A stretch of DNA of 6,388 nt from Candidatus Brocadia sp. (lineage in GTDB: Bacteria; Planctomycetota; Brocadiia; Brocadiales; Brocadiaceae), in assembly GCA_030837935.1 (NCBI GenBank), contig JAUQXU010000497.1, forward strand, positions 1 to 6,388. The letters run 5' to 3'. Each line of letters begins with the position of its first letter. The first letter of the stretch is position 1. The notes below the pieces were generated by a model. The model was not told the DNA's origin. It saw only the letters and a program-made list of their open reading frames with translations, and searched no databases. The translations under genes were made by a program, and so were the position numbers. Positions 5,361 through 6,388 of this stretch are shown here, in pieces.

Positions 5361-6388
5361 TGGATAGAAAGGCGCTTATCGCTATGATTGCTTGCGGGGT
5401 GATCATGTTGCTGTATTATCCCTTCATATTACCCCTGCTCTCACCCAAAAAGGATAAAGTTACCGAAGAAGTACAAGAAACGGTTGTTTCAGAAAAACCC
5501 CGGGAAAGAAAGGGCGACGAAGCCCCCGCTCCTTTGCCGGTTCAACCAACCCAATCTGTGATGCAACCCCAAATGGATATTCCACTGCAAGAAGTCGTCA
5601 TTGAAAACGAACTCGTAAAAATCGCGTTGACGAATGAAGGAGCAGCGCTCAGATCTATTCAGCTTAAACAATTCAAAGATCCAGAAGCAGAAAATACCCT
5701 GGATTTACTAGAGGATGATGTTAATACGCAATATCGTCCTATCGCTATAGATACGATCCTTCAAAAAACAAACTTTCAGGGACAGCGGTATAATATCCTT
5801 GAACAAAGCGGAGACAAGGTCGTATTTACCACCAGGGTGGAAGAAGGAATCAGTCTGATCAAAACGATATCCTTACCACCTGGTAAATACAACATAAACA
5901 TGGATATCGCCTTGAAAAATGATACGAATGCTGAAGTATCGGCGTCATACAGCATAGTTGCGTCCTCTATGATTACCCGCGAAGGCGAACCTTCTGCTGA
6001 CATGGCAGCTGTGACGGGCGTAGCTCTGGGAAACAAAAGGACGAAATTGCTGAGAACTGCGCCTAAGGAATTCCCTTCCAGGAATGAATCAGTAGGTATT
6101 ATCTGGGCTGGATCAACGAATAAGTATTTTTCCACAATTTTGAAACCCTCATCCGGCGATTTGATAGCATCTATGAATGCTCAGGCATTTGATGCCCAGG
6201 GAATGCTCACCAATGGAAAGGCAGAACAGGGTGACTTTATGGTTACGGTACAAACAAACAAGTTTCGGATTCTACCGAATGAGACTGTTAATCATAGCTA
6301 TATCTATTTCGCAGGGCCGAAAAAAGAGGAGGTCTTGGAACAATATGAGACACTAGACAGCCTCCTCAGCTATGGCTGGTTCACATCG
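5360..6388 (+). CDS. yidC: Membrane protein insertase YidC, N-terminal 343 codons (partial)
   Basis: YidC inserts and folds inner-membrane proteins, alone or with SecYEG. The start ATG overlaps the previous stop by one base. The N-terminal membrane segment covers about residues 5-27, followed by a charged, Pro/Gln-rich linker (28-75) and the periplasmic beta-supersandwich domain typical of Gram-negative YidC. Within it are VVIENELVKIALTNEGAALR (79-98), ISLIKTISLPPGKY (164-177), WAGSTNKYFSTILKP (249-263) and YIYFAGPKKEEVLEQY (314-329). The last visible residues, LSYGWFTS, are where the five-helix catalytic core begins in E. coli YidC (548 residues), so roughly 200 residues lie beyond the window. 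The conserved core is not visible and the identification rests on the N-terminal two thirds. The usual rpmH-rnpA neighbours are absent upstream. Confidence 0.9.
   Translation, partial: MDRKALIAMIACGVIMLLYYPFILPLLSPKKDKVTEEVQETVVSEKPRERKGDEAPAPLPVQPTQSVMQPQMDIPLQEVVIENELVKIALTNEGAALRSIQLKQFKDPEAENTLDLLEDDVNTQYRPIAIDTILQKTNFQGQRYNILEQSGDKVVFTTRVEEGISLIKTISLPPGKYNINMDIALKNDTNAEVSASYSIVASSMITREGEPSADMAAVTGVALGNKRTKLLRTAPKEFPSRNESVGIIWAGSTNKYFSTILKPSSGDLIASMNAQAFDAQGMLTNGKAEQGDFMVTVQTNKFRILPNETVNHSYIYFAGPKKEEVLEQYETLDSLLSYGWFTS

Noticed and set aside
1..6388. CRISPR arrays, tRNA or rRNA genes, transposases, integration sites or a multi-gene defence system
   Set aside because: No spaced direct repeats, cloverleaf-like sequence, terminal inverted repeats with a transposase, or defence-type protein motifs were seen on either strand; nearly every sizeable ORF is a familiar housekeeping gene.

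Overview
This is an ordinary chromosomal housekeeping stretch from a Gram-negative, mid-GC (mid-40s % by eye) bacterium. The Kdo-pathway pair (kdsC, kdsD) and a YidC with a large periplasmic domain point to an outer-membrane organism. The fibronectin-III-like fragment, the M50 protease and the small Trm112-type protein would all fit a planctomycete of the anammox type (Brocadiales), but that placement is inference from general character and not proven by any single gene.

Layout. (1) Positions 1-21 hold the first seven codons of a leftward gene, with a clear Shine-Dalgarno sequence and a promoter to its right. (2) Positions 22-467 have no gene; the one notable element is a perfect 26-bp palindrome at 405-430. 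(3) A short leftward ORF (468-806) encodes an isolated fibronectin-III-like domain, apparently coupled through an ATGA overlap to a 19-codon upstream ORF (803-862). (4) A rightward uridine phosphorylase gene, udp (1031-1798), follows a leader of about 130 nt containing a hairpin. (5) Convergent with udp are kdsD then kdsC on the minus strand (3393 to 1875), two enzymes of 3-deoxy-D-manno-octulosonate (Kdo) synthesis separated by a few bases. (6) Diverging from kdsD is a rightward pair: a rhomboid-unrelated, site-2-protease-like M50 metallopeptidase (3602-4231) and scpA (4281-5027). (7) After a 156-bp gap with a candidate promoter come a 58-residue Trm112-like zinc-ribbon protein (5184-5360) and yidC, whose start overlaps its stop by one base; yidC runs off the right edge after 343 codons.

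How the genes relate. KdsD makes D-arabinose 5-phosphate and KdsC removes the phosphate from Kdo-8-phosphate, so the pair serves lipopolysaccharide core synthesis. The M50 protease and ScpA are a common bacterial neighbour pair without a known joint function. YidC inserts membrane proteins. Several starts were chosen from promoter positions: the 208-bp kdsD/M50 interval carries good divergent promoters, which rules out the longest open frames on both sides.

I found no mobile element, CRISPR array, tRNA or rRNA, and nothing that supports a new multi-gene system. The most interesting items are small: the orphan domain with its coupled leader ORF, the palindrome, a Gln-to-Glu change at a uracil-recognition position of Udp, and a shared extended -10 promoter layout.
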